From: Apodospora peruviana
Lineage: Eukaryota > Ascomycota > Sordariomycetes > Sordariales > Lasiosphaeriaceae
Reading direction: 5' to 3'
Assembly (NCBI GenBank): GCA_033439685.1
Contig: JAUEDM010000001.1
Coordinates: forward strand, 6,758,001 to 6,822,000
DNA length: 64,000 nucleotides
In this document: in pieces, positions 47,194 to 56,901 of the stretch
Position numbering within the stretch: the first letter of the stretch is position 1
Layout of the letters: the number at the start of each line of letters is the position of its first letter
Made by a program: the position numbers and the translations under genes
Notes under the pieces: generated by a model
What the model was told of the DNA's origin: nothing
The model's database searches: none
What the model saw: the letters and a program-made list of their open reading frames with translations, nothing else

Positions 47194-49220
47194 ATGGCTG
47201 CTGACCTGGGACCAATAGCTTACCCCTCCCCGCCGAACTATTCCTCCCCTTCTCAACGAGAGCCGACGTCCGCAACATTATTGTCGCCTTACGAGCAGGG
47301 CACAATGGCGTCGTCGTCCATGTCGCCGCACCAGATGTCTCAGTCCAGTTTTGGCGGTGGGCCCGCCAGCCATGACAAGAACCCCTTGTCATCGCTGAAT
47401 CTCAATTTCCTCAAAGGTCTTACCGATAAGAGGGCGACAAGAGGTTCGTTCGTTTCGCCGTTTCCGGCGCCTCCGGCGCCTCCAGCGCCTCCAGCAAAGC
47501 ACATTGATACTGACCTCGAGACTACCAGATGGGCAGCCGCAAAAACGACGTGGGCCAAAGCCAGACAGCAAGCCGGCTTTGACGAGGCGACAAGAGCTCA
47601 ATCGACAGGCTCAACGGTAAGCTTCAGTCGTCAAAGTTGTGCGCGAGAGGTTTGACTGACCCTGTGGTGGCTGTTGTTGCGCAGAACACATCGCGAGCGC
47701 AAAGAACTCTACATCAAAGCTCTCGAGGATGAAGTGCTCCGCCTGAAAGAGATCTACAGCAATGTCTCTCAGGACAAGGAGCGGCTCGCCGAGGAAAACC
47801 GGCAACTCAAGGCTCTCCTGTCCCAGAATGGCATGGGCGTGGGCGTGGGCGCGGTCGCTGCTGGCGGTGGTGGTAGCAGCAGCCTGCTTGACGACACGAT
47901 GAGCAACCCGAGCATCGGGTATACATCGAGCGCGAGCATGACGGGAAGCTATGCCCCAGCGTCGAGCAACACGAGCGCGTTTACGCCGCCACCCCTGTCC
48001 GCAGCCACCACTACCGGACAGCGCATCGGCGGGAGCGGCGGCGGCATATCACCGCACGGTGTGAGCCACTGTCACCACCAACATTCTGGGCAGGGACAGC
48101 ACCTAAGTTCGGTCGGCGGCGCTGGAGGAGGCCAGTCGAGCAACAGAAATCCAAATTTGGATTATGAGCAGGCTGGCATTGATTTCGTTTTAACGTACGA
48201 CCACCCTTCGAAGGCTTACATGTCACCACCCCACCAGTAGTCTACTGGAAGCATTGACGGCGAGAGATCATCACCACATTCGTGTTGCACCTCCTACCCT
48301 CCTTTCCCCCCCTAACAACTCCCTATATACCGCCATACCTACCCATTGTGCCTACAAGAACCATTTCGTTTCATAGAACGATAACGGGACTTGTTGGGAA
48401 TATAACGGGGAAGAAAGACTGTTACGTATCATAAAATGATGGTGACTTTTTTTGTTGCGGAGGACGGGGGAAAGAGGGCCTACACCTTTTTGTACGGGGC
48501 ATGTCTCCAGAACAAGAAGGGTTTGTACTCCCGAGGGCAAAAGTAGCGGAGAGCGAGCGGGAGAGAGGGAACGAGACCGAAGTGTGAGAGAAAATATAGG
48601 AAAGTTGAAGACAGGCTAACAGACAGATCTGCGGGACAACTATAGTCTCGAAAAACCCTGCATGGACCACCTACCATGGCTGCTGGAACGGAATAGTGAA
48701 GTCGGCGGCAACGAGCCCTGCGGCCACGCGCTGATGGCGTCGTGTCCGCCCGAACCTTTTCCCGAACTGACGCCCGATATCCCCTTTGGCTACAGCAATG
48801 TCATGGCGCCCGGTGCCACTGGGGGCCAAAGCGACAAGAAAAGCACCGGTATCGAGGCTGGGGCAGCTGGCCAGCGGACGTGGGAGCTGACCAAGGGCGA
48901 CCTGGCGACTCTGCTGGATCTCAGCGGGCGGCTTAATCTCGATGGCGAGATCACGCCGGTCATGGCGTGGGGCATGGTGCTCGTGCACCCAAGGCTGGGC
49001 GAGATGACCAAGGAGGACTTTGACTGGCTGGCTGAAGAGTTGTCGAGGAAGATTCGGTGTTATGGGTACGTTATATCTCGTCATTTCATCTGGACGATTA
49101 AGGTCGATGCTTACTTGGGTGTGAAATAATAGTTTCGGTGCCGTGATGGAGGAATTCGAGGTCCGCGATGCGCTGGAGAATATCCTCTCGACCAAGCCCG
49201 AGCTAGGCATGGTTTACTGA
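47194..49220 (+). CDS. bZIP transcription factor with conserved fungal C-terminal domain
   Basis: Five exons: 47194-47443, 47529-47616, 47685-48194, 48646-49065 and 49133-49220, giving 451 aa in frame. Residues about 89-99 form a KRRGPKPDSKP basic lead; the basic region is 103-120 with NRQAQRTHRERK (an N-x2-A-Q-x2-HR variant of the bZIP signature), followed by a zipper with hydrophobic heptads from about 123 to 155. A Gly/Ser-rich middle leads to QAGIDFVLT-LEKPCMDHLPWLL, which joins exons 3 and 4, and then a C-terminal domain (about 283-451) with GHALMASCPPEPFPEL and CYGFGAVMEEFEVRDAL. This C-terminal domain accompanies the same basic region in many ascomycete bZIP proteins, from family knowledge. 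It is a nuclear DNA-binding regulator; targets are unknown. Intron 4 is 451 bp, exceptional for the window. Confidence 0.87.
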
Positions 49221-49866
49221 ACCAACACTATTTTGGCTGGTTTCTTGTACTTTGTTTGGGCTTTTGTCTACCTCGCTGTTATATTTTCCCCTGTTTAGAG
49301 TGAGAGCCAGTTTATGTGGGTACCGCCTGCAGACGTTGGCATTATTGATGGCGATGAATGATTGAGTTTACAGAGTGATGACGAATCCGGGTTTTGGAAG
49401 TTAAGTTCTGGGTTTTATGCCATAAAAAAAGATACCTATCAGCTATGTAGTTGAAAGAAATGGTTTACAGTGTTCGGTTAGTATTAATTGTTATTTTTGG
49501 ACTTTGGTATTATCACGTTAGTGAAAGAAGTGTGTTTGTTTGGTCGGGCGGAAAGGCCAAGGTGAGCATAGCACTCGGTGAGCACTCTTTCAACCGCAAT
49601 GATTAGAACCCTCACCGAGCGGCACCCGAACGCCCCACTCCACACAATACCCCACCAAGCCAATTTTCGAACTTTTCGGAAATTCATCAGTTTGGGGCGG
49701 CCAGATTTCGGGACCACCACCAACCACAACCCCTCAACACCAATTTGCGACATCGACGTCGCCACAAGAAAATCCGGAACATCGTTGAAGAAAAAAATAA
49801 ATAAAATCGACGGATAATCGATACCAGACAAATCGACCAGAAAACTTATCTGACCAGCCACCCATC
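49221..49866. other. Intergenic between bZIP and eIF3d genes
   Basis: A 646-bp spacer holding the 3' flank of the bZIP gene and the promoter of eIF3d. The last 200 bp is A/C-rich, as expected for a highly expressed fungal leader. No gene is seen. Confidence 0.5.
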
Positions 49867-51801
49867 ATGGCTAACCCAACCCTGGGAAAGTCTTCCCTCA
49901 TCGACCTGATCGAGTCCCTCCCCGAGCTCGGCGCCACCTGGGGCCCTCCCGTCACTAGCGAGACGACTCTCAATGGCGTCCCCTACGCCCCCTATTCCAA
50001 GGGCGACAAGCTCGGTCGAATGGCCGACTGGACCGACTCCAAGGATGGCAGAGATGGTCGGGGCGGCAGACAGCAATACAACAGGAACTACCGGGGTATG
50101 TTTGTGTCTTCCTCGGCATAGGAAGCTACGCAAAGCATTTTGTGGTTCGTTGGGTGAGGGGATGATGCTAACACAAGCTTTTGCTCCAGATCAACAGGTA
50201 TATGGCGCGGGCTCCGCCTCGCTCTTCGCGGCGCCGGTAGCCGAGGACGAATCGTCCTTCTCGGTTGTCTCCAACGTCAGAGACTCCACCAAGACACGCT
50301 TCGGTCGCGGCGCGGTATTTACCCGAGGCCGTGGCCAGCGTGGCGGCCGCGGTGATGCCAGAGCTGGCGGACGCCAACAATTCCAGCGGACCGGTGGTCG
50401 CGGCGGCGGCCAGCAGTACGGCGGCGGATATGACGGCGGACGGGGCGGTGGCCGGGGCGGAAACCAGGGCCGGGGCGGCCGCAGATTCGGCTGGAAGGAC
50501 TACGACAAGCCGACGCGCAACCGGGATGCTAGTATCAACATCAAGGCTGACTGGAAGTTGCTGGAAGAGATTGATTATAACCGCCTGAGCAAACTGAACC
50601 TTGAGACGGACGAGGGTGAGGACATCGATAGCTACGGTTTCCTCTACTACTACGACCGCAGCTACGACAAGCAGCCCGTCAAGTCGGCGGAGCGCAAGCT
50701 GACCGCGCTGGACCGCGCCGCCTACAATGTCACGACTTCGTCGGACCCTGTTATTCAGGAGCTCGCCGACAAGGACGAAGCCACCATCTTCGCGACCGAC
50801 AACATCTTGTCTATGCTCATGTGCTCCACCCGGTCGGTCTACTCGTGGGATATTGTTATCGTTCGCCAGGGCAACAAGATCTTCCTCGACAAGCGCGACA
50901 ACGCGGCTCTCGACATGGTCACGGTCAACGAGAACGCCGCGGACGCACCGCTCGAGGCGTCGGAGGGCTCCAAGGACGGCATCAACCAGCCCGGCGCGCT
51001 CGCCGAAGAGGCGACCTACATCAACCACAACTTCTCCAACCAGGTCGTACTCGAGAGCGAGTCCCAGAAGGTAGAGATGCAGCACGAGAACCCCTTCTAC
51101 AGCGCGTCCGACGAGACAGCGCCACCCGCATCCAAGGCGTACAAGTACAGGCGGTTCGACCTGTCGACCAACGACGAGGAGCCCATGTACCTCGTCGTGC
51201 GCACGGAGCTGGATGCGGTCCAGAAGAATGCTATCAGTGGCGAGGACCAGTTTGTTACTGTGCACGCGCTGAACGAGTTCGACAACAAGGCGCAGGGCAG
51301 CGGCGGCGCCCTGGACTGGCGGACCAAGCTCGTGTCGCAGCGCGGTGCGGTTGTGGCGACCGAGATGAAGAACAACAGCTGCAAGCTGGCGAGGTGGACC
51401 GTCCAGAGTATCCTTGCCAAGGCCGATGTGATGAAGCTTGGGTGAGTTTTTTTTTTTTTGCTTGTTGTTTATTGTTCCGAAAACCAGTAGCTAATTTTAC
51501 TTATTAAAACAGATTCGTCTCCCGCGCCAACCCCAAGAACAACGACAAGCATATTGTTTTAGGCGTCGTCGGCTGGAAGCCGAGGGATTTCGCGAACCAG
51601 ATGAACCTGCAGCTGTCTAATGGATGGGGCATTGTGCGGACGATCGCGGATATGTGCCTGAAGCGCGAAGATGGCAAGTTCATCTTGGTCAAGGATCCTA
51701 ACAAGAACATGCTGCGCCTGTACGAGGTGCCCGCGAGCTCTTTTGATGACGACGCTGATGAGGCACCCGAGGTGGTTGAGGAGGCCGAGGCCGAGGAGTA
51801 A
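49867..51801 (+). CDS. Eukaryotic translation initiation factor 3 subunit D
   Basis: Three exons: 49867-50095, 50190-51441 and 51513-51801, giving 589 aa in frame. The N terminus (LGATWGPP, then [16 protein letters not shown]) is the conserved eIF3d start. Residues about 115-170 form an Arg/Gly-rich segment with many RGG and RGQRGG steps, longer than in animals. The cap-binding core follows ([22 protein letters not shown], then [14 protein letters not shown], and [18 protein letters not shown]), ending in a C-terminal [20 protein letters not shown] and an acidic Asp/Glu tail. The subunit is part of the eIF3 complex on the 40S ribosome and contacts the mRNA cap in specialised initiation. In fission yeast the orthologue is Moe1. 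Codon use is strongly C/G-ending, consistent with high expression. Confidence 0.95.
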
Positions 51802-52350
51802 AAGGGGGATGAATGAAAGAATCAGCGACACTATTAATACGTAGTCTATTTTTCCTACATGATATCACATGAAAAGGGGAATCTGAATCTCATCTTGAGG
51901 AAGGTAGCTAGCAGGTAAAAGCAGGGAGTTGATAGAATTAGCCGATCGACCAAATTATGGTCCTTGGCTTGACGACTCAGCGATTTACAGCATGGTTGCT
52001 TTGGGGGTCTTTGCCAGCTTGATAGATGGGAATGAATGTCTGGCCATTTGCTTCGCAAAAGTCAATCTTTCAGTCCGGAAGAGTGCTCGCAACGATGGTA
52101 GGTAGCACGTGACAGCGCGAGGCGAACGCACCTTACCTCAGTGAAATCTTTCAACCCCACGTCAGTGCTCCATTTCGAGTTCTTTCAATTAAGAGAACCC
52201 GCGTTTTCTCGAGCGGCGGGTTCACGGATACGTCGTCGCCACCTCCACAACCACGTCTTCCATCTACGATCAATGCGGGATTGATTGGATTGCCTACAAA
52301 TTTCAAGATAATTAAAGCCAGCCCTGCCTGATAAGTAGGGTAACGAAACG
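51802..52350. other. Intergenic between eIF3d and PSO2
   Basis: A 549-bp spacer with the eIF3d 3' flank and the PSO2 promoter. No gene or clear element is seen. Confidence 0.5.
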
Positions 52351-55188
52351 ATGGCCAAGCTCAAGACCCCCGCCGCGGCACGAAGAACACAGACCAAAAT
52401 CACTGGTTTCACGACTACCAATCCACCCAAATCCGCGAGCAAGCCGAAAACGAGACCGAACGGGAATATTTTGAGCTATTTCAAGAAGGCCGAGGTGGTT
52501 GATGAAACGCTGTTTATTGGCGGCGGGGTGGTTGTTGAGGACGACGAGGATGACATCTATGGTACGGATGATTTAAGGAGTGGGAAGAATGGGTCAAAGG
52601 AGGAGGAGAAAAGGTTCAATGAGATTGACGAGCCGGTTAAGAGGAGGAGGGTGAGCCCCAGCCATGATGCCCGAGACGGGGGAGCAGCAGCAGTAGACGA
52701 CCAGGGATTAGTGGCAACACCGGCGGTGCATCCGACGACGAAAGGGGGGAATCAGCAGTGCCGACAGCAGTCAGCAGCGAATAAGAACAACAACAAGAAG
52801 AAGAGGAATCCGTTTCTTGACGATTCGTCAGAGGGGGAGGGCAGCGGTGATGACGTAGACGGCGAGGAGAAAAGGGGTACAACAACAGTTCCCAACACAA
52901 ACGGCCATCACAACCATAAGCTGACTGCTGCTGCAGTAGAGGGGTTAGCATTTAGAGGATTTCTTCCTCCTCTGCTCCGGCAGCAGACTTCAGGGATGGG
53001 AAACCGTCGGGATGAGGGCCATGGTGAAGAACAAGGACAAGACGAGTTCGCAGATGTTGACTTGGACCATTTTACCGACGAGGATTACGATCACGCTTTC
53101 ACAGGAGGCGAGGAGTTCAGGGAGATGCGGTATATGCGGGAACAGGCGCGTCTCGAGGCGCAAGAGGATAACAGTTACGAACAATACCTGGATGAGGAGG
53201 ATTCGTTGATGGAGGAGAGCTGTCCCATCTGCAACGGGAGTCTGGCCGGTGTCGGCGAGAGCCAAGCGACTGAGCATGTCAATGCCTGCCTTGACGGCAA
53301 GCCGACGTCTCTACCAAAATCTTCTGCGACGCGACCACCGCCCGACGAGGAGCAGAAGGACGTAGTCGACGCTCCCGGGATCGGCAAGCGGTTCGCCAAA
53401 GCCGCTCTCCCTTGGCCGGGTCAAGCTATTCCGTTCAACCTCGGCGGCAGCAGCAGCGAAGCCGGGGGCGGCGGCTCAGGCTCCGCGTTCACCAAGCTCA
53501 TGTCCAGCCACGCCGAAGACGCCGCGTGGGCGACTGCCGCGGCGGCAGAGCACTCGTCGCGCGGCAAGCAGGCGTACAAGCGGACGTGTCCCTTCTACAA
53601 GATCATGCCGGGCATGTCCATCTGCGTCGACGCATTCCGCTACGGCGCCATCGAGGGCTGCAAGGCCTATTTTCTTAGTCACTTCCACAGCGACCACTAC
53701 ATCGGCTTGACGGCCAACTGGACGCACGGCCCCATCTACTGCAGCAAGGTCACCGGTTCGCTGGTCAAGTCGAACCTGAAAACCGCGGCCAAGTACGTCG
53801 TCGAGCTGGAGTTTGACGACAAGGTGGCCGTGCCGGACACGAATGGTGTGTTTGTCACCATGGTACCGGCGAACCATTGCCCGGGCAGCTCGCTGTTCTT
53901 GTTTGAAAAGACGGTTGGACAGAAAACGCAGCGGATTCTGCACTGCGGTGATTTCCGCGCCTGTCCGGCCCATATCGCGCACCCGGTCCTGCGGCCGAAC
54001 CTGTTTGATTCCGTGTCCGGCACGATCAGGCAGCAAAAGATCGATGTTTGTTATCTCGATACCACGTACCTGAATCCGCGGTACTCGTTCCCGCCGCAGG
54101 ACGACGTGATCCGCGCCTGTGCGGAGCTGTGTGTCGCGCTGAACGATGGATTATTGACCGACGACGAGGAGAGGTGGAACTCGCTGCTTCGGAGCAGGGA
54201 AGGTGGTGCTCCTGTTGGTCTGGATAGTGTTAGCAAGTACTTTGTGTCGGCAGAGACAGGAAGGAAGAATGCTCCGTCAGAACAACCGCCAGGCAGAAGG
54301 AACAAGAAGAATATCGACCATGATGACAATGATACACCCAGCAACGCCTTCTCGGCAATCCAAAACAACAAACACACCCCAAAAAACCGCCTACTAGTTG
54401 TCTGCGGCACATACTCGATCGGCAAAGAACGCATCTGCAAAGCCATCGCGCAGGCGCTCAAGACCAAGATATTCGCCAGCCCCGCCAAGATCCGCATATG
54501 CCAGCAGCTCAACGACCCGGAGCTCGCGGCGCTCATGACTTCGGACCCGCGCGAGGCGCAGGTGCACATGCAGATGCTCATGGAGATTCGCGCCGAGACC
54601 CTTGCTGAGTACCTCGAACTCCACTCGGCATCTGGCGGGTTTTCGCGCATCGTCGGCTTCCGGCCGAGCGGATGGAATTACCGCCCTGGTTCTTCCTCGT
54701 TGTCGATTCCAAGTACTGGGCCCGCCGCTGCCGCTGCTGATAAGTTTTGTGGTGGTGCCGTCAGCGGTAAAAGTACCGTGAGCGCGAACCTGGCGCCGGC
54801 GAGCGTGCCGTCGCCACATCTTCTTCATGGGAATGGGTGGCGCACGCGCTTCTCGCCTCACGACCTGGTCCCGCAGCGCGGCAGTAACAAGGAGGCGATG
54901 TGCTTTGGGGTGCCGTACAGCGAGCACAGTAGTTTTCGGGAACTGGCGCTCTTTTTGATGGCGCTGCGTATCGATAAGGTGGTGCCGACTGTTAATGTGG
55001 GCAGCGAGCAGAGCCGGCGGAGGATGAAAGGCTGGACGGATAGGTGGCTTGCTGAGAGGAGACGAGGAGGGGTTGTCAATGTTTTGATCGAGGATGAGGC
55101 GGTGATAGATCCCAAAGGTGGTGAGGAGAAAAAGGAGGTGGTGCTCTGGGAGGGTAAGGATGGACGAGGTGGGGGTGTTTATTGGTGA
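52351..55188 (+). CDS. PSO2: DNA interstrand cross-link repair nuclease Pso2/Snm1
   Basis: An intron-less 945-aa gene. The N terminus has two PCNA-interaction-like stretches: QTKITGFT (14-21) and NGNILSYF (37-44). Residues 60-280 are acidic and low-complexity. A UBZ4-type C2HC finger starts at CPIC (291-294) with His and Cys in EHVNACLDG. The metallo-beta-lactamase core has HFHSDH at 444-449, NHCPGSS and HCGDFRA; the beta-CASP/DRMBL region has VCGTYSIGKERI, FASPAKI, and the C-terminal VPYSEHSSF and PTVNVGSEQSR. This is the SNM1A/Pso2 layout: a 5' exonuclease that processes DNA interstrand cross-links in the nucleus. A long low-complexity insert (NKKNIDHDDNDT and neighbours) interrupts the beta-CASP part. 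Identity is firm; the PCNA motifs are inference. Confidence 0.94.
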   Translation: MAKLKTPAAARRTQTKITGFTTTNPPKSASKPKTRPNGNILSYFKKAEVVDETLFIGGGVVVEDDEDDIYGTDDLRSGKNGSKEEEKRFNEIDEPVKRRRVSPSHDARDGGAAAVDDQGLVATPAVHPTTKGGNQQCRQQSAANKNNNKKKRNPFLDDSSEGEGSGDDVDGEEKRGTTTVPNTNGHHNHKLTAAAVEGLAFRGFLPPLLRQQTSGMGNRRDEGHGEEQGQDEFADVDLDHFTDEDYDHAFTGGEEFREMRYMREQARLEAQEDNSYEQYLDEEDSLMEESCPICNGSLAGVGESQATEHVNACLDGKPTSLPKSSATRPPPDEEQKDVVDAPGIGKRFAKAALPWPGQAIPFNLGGSSSEAGGGGSGSAFTKLMSSHAEDAAWATAAAAEHSSRGKQAYKRTCPFYKIMPGMSICVDAFRYGAIEGCKAYFLSHFHSDHYIGLTANWTHGPIYCSKVTGSLVKSNLKTAAKYVVELEFDDKVAVPDTNGVFVTMVPANHCPGSSLFLFEKTVGQKTQRILHCGDFRACPAHIAHPVLRPNLFDSVSGTIRQQKIDVCYLDTTYLNPRYSFPPQDDVIRACAELCVALNDGLLTDDEERWNSLLRSREGGAPVGLDSVSKYFVSAETGRKNAPSEQPPGRRNKKNIDHDDNDTPSNAFSAIQNNKHTPKNRLLVVCGTYSIGKERICKAIAQALKTKIFASPAKIRICQQLNDPELAALMTSDPREAQVHMQMLMEIRAETLAEYLELHSASGGFSRIVGFRPSGWNYRPGSSSLSIPSTGPAAAAADKFCGGAVSGKSTVSANLAPASVPSPHLLHGNGWRTRFSPHDLVPQRGSNKEAMCFGVPYSEHSSFRELALFLMALRIDKVVPTVNVGSEQSRRRMKGWTDRWLAERRRGGVVNVLIEDEAVIDPKGGEEKKEVVLWEGKDGRGGGVYW

Positions 55189-55879
55189 GATATTATTATG
55201 GACTGACTACCTACTAGGCGTTTATGGGCTTTCTTTCAGCATAAGTTGAAATTACTCCAATAAAGTGAAAGCAAAGGATTGGCTTGGTTCTATAGACGGT
55301 GTGGGATAAGGTAAGGTACCTATGTAAGTAGGGCTGGATGATGGTATTGGGGATGAATTTACAGCAAAGTGTTCCCAGGCCACTACCTAGGCTGCTAAGG
55401 TACTTCAGTATTATGTTCATCATTAAAGCAAGGAGGTCAAATGAAATATAACCGACTGGGTTTAATCATGGGATATTATAATTGGAACGCCATGATGATA
55501 TAACTAGCTGTCCATATCTTCTCCCTGGTTGGCAAGGACATTGTTTATGAGCCAGCTCCTTTCTGCTTTTGATGGGAGCTTTAACAGCCAAATAAAGCTG
55601 TGTGTCCCGTTACTACCAGCACGCCAACTCGAACAAATTTTACAACCAGGACTGTCATGAGAAGAACCCATTGTAAGTAGGTTCAGTACTATTTTCCGCC
55701 TTTCGTGCTCCCCAGGAAGTACCTAGACACCCTTTGACGACGAGTTTGGTTGGTTGCGTGACAAGTGTGGCTGGCAGCTGCTATCCATTCCCTCGATCCT
55801 CATCACCATCCATCTTCCCTCTATCAATTATCACGAAAACGTTTCGCTCTGTTTACCAGCTAATGGCTGCTGCCACCTC
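55189..55879. other. Intergenic, convergent 3' regions of PSO2 and LSM2
   Basis: It is AT-rich with GGTACCTA and CTACCTAGG words near 55316 and 55383. No gene is supported. Confidence 0.5.
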
Positions 55880-56901
55880 TCATTTGGCCTTACCAGCTTG
55901 ATTTGCAGCCTCTGTTTATGTCATGGCGCTGTTAGTCTCTCTGCTCTGCTAAATGGGCATGCATGCTTCCTCGACGGCGACGACAGTATACTAGTAGTAT
56001 GTCTGTTTGACGTGGGCAAAGAAAGTAACAAGCAGCAAACTAATGATCCTGTCTTGTGTGCCGATAGATAGGCAAGGAAAGTACAAGGGAAACCCAAAGT
56101 AAAAGATGTTTTTTTTTTAAAAAGGAAAAAAAAAAAAAAAACACGGAACAGACGAGAAAGAACATACCTCTCCTGGTAGCGTCCTCCAGCAGCGGGATAT
56201 CCACCGCGCTGGCGGGCAGATGGACATATCTGACCACCGAGCCACGGATAAAGACGTTCTTTACGGCGCTCTAAATTTTTAGGGAATCTGGTGTCAGCAA
56301 TGACGATTCATTTCTTTTTCTTGGCAGGAGTACGTACAAGATGGGGATACTTGAGTTCCTCGACGACGGAAATGTCCTCCAGCTTGATGTTTAGATACTG
56401 GTCGACGCTCTTGAGGGTGCCCCTGATCTGGATGTCATTCTTGAGTTCGACGGTGACCTCGTGGTCGATGAGAGTCTTGAAGAAGCTAAGGTTGTTTTGG
56501 TCAGTAAGTTCTCGTTTCGTGTGTGGTATGTAAAGTTTGGTTGGGCAGAATGAAAGGAGAAAGAACGTGTGTATACAAGAGGGGCTATTCATCGGGTAAT
56601 AATAGAATGTGAGTTGCCGGTCATCACTGAAACTGGCCACCGGAGAGAGCTCCATGGCTAACCAGCCCAGCCAACCTAACTCATAGCTCACAGAGCGATC
56701 TATCAAAGAACTATTCAGTTCACATACCATAGATTTCACACACACAGGTTATGAGTGGGTTTGGATGATGGGAATATGTAAACCAAGAGAAAAGTGCTGG
56801 CTGATCTCACTTGAAAGGAAGGACGCGGTCGACCCCCGGGAAGTGAGAGATGAAGACGCAAAGAGAAATCCGCAATCAGACACATACCTAAAGAACAACA
56901 T
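55880..56901 (-). CDS. LSM2: U6 snRNA-associated Sm-like protein LSm2
   Basis: Four exons: 56888-56901 (only 14 bp), 56338-56485, 56168-56270 and 55880-55911 (32 bp), giving 98 aa in frame. The assembled protein begins MLFFSFFKTLIDHEVTVELK and contains the Sm1 motif ending in VDQYLNIKLED and the Sm2 motif FIRGSVVRYVHLP, then LLEDATRREAANQAGKAK. This matches LSm2 throughout its length. It is a ring subunit of the nuclear Lsm2-8 complex that binds the U6 snRNA 3' end, and of the cytoplasmic Lsm1-7 decay complex. The first and last introns are long for this genome (402 and 256 bp); the last contains T/A homopolymer runs. The tiny terminal exons would be missed by ORF-based calling, but both termini match the family and the total frame closes. 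Confidence 0.93.

Noticed and set aside
47194..47655. Reading the first bZIP exon straight through to 47655
   Set aside because: It would skip the basic region. Splicing 47444-47528 and 47617-47684 gives the conserved RRGPKPDSKP and NRQAQRTHRERK segments.
48662..49129. A separate small gene starting at the ATG at 48662
   Set aside because: The frame is the fourth exon of the bZIP gene: an AG acceptor at 48644-48645 puts LEKPCMDHLPWLL in frame with FVLT from exon 3, the join seen in related bZIP proteins, and the fifth exon closes the frame.
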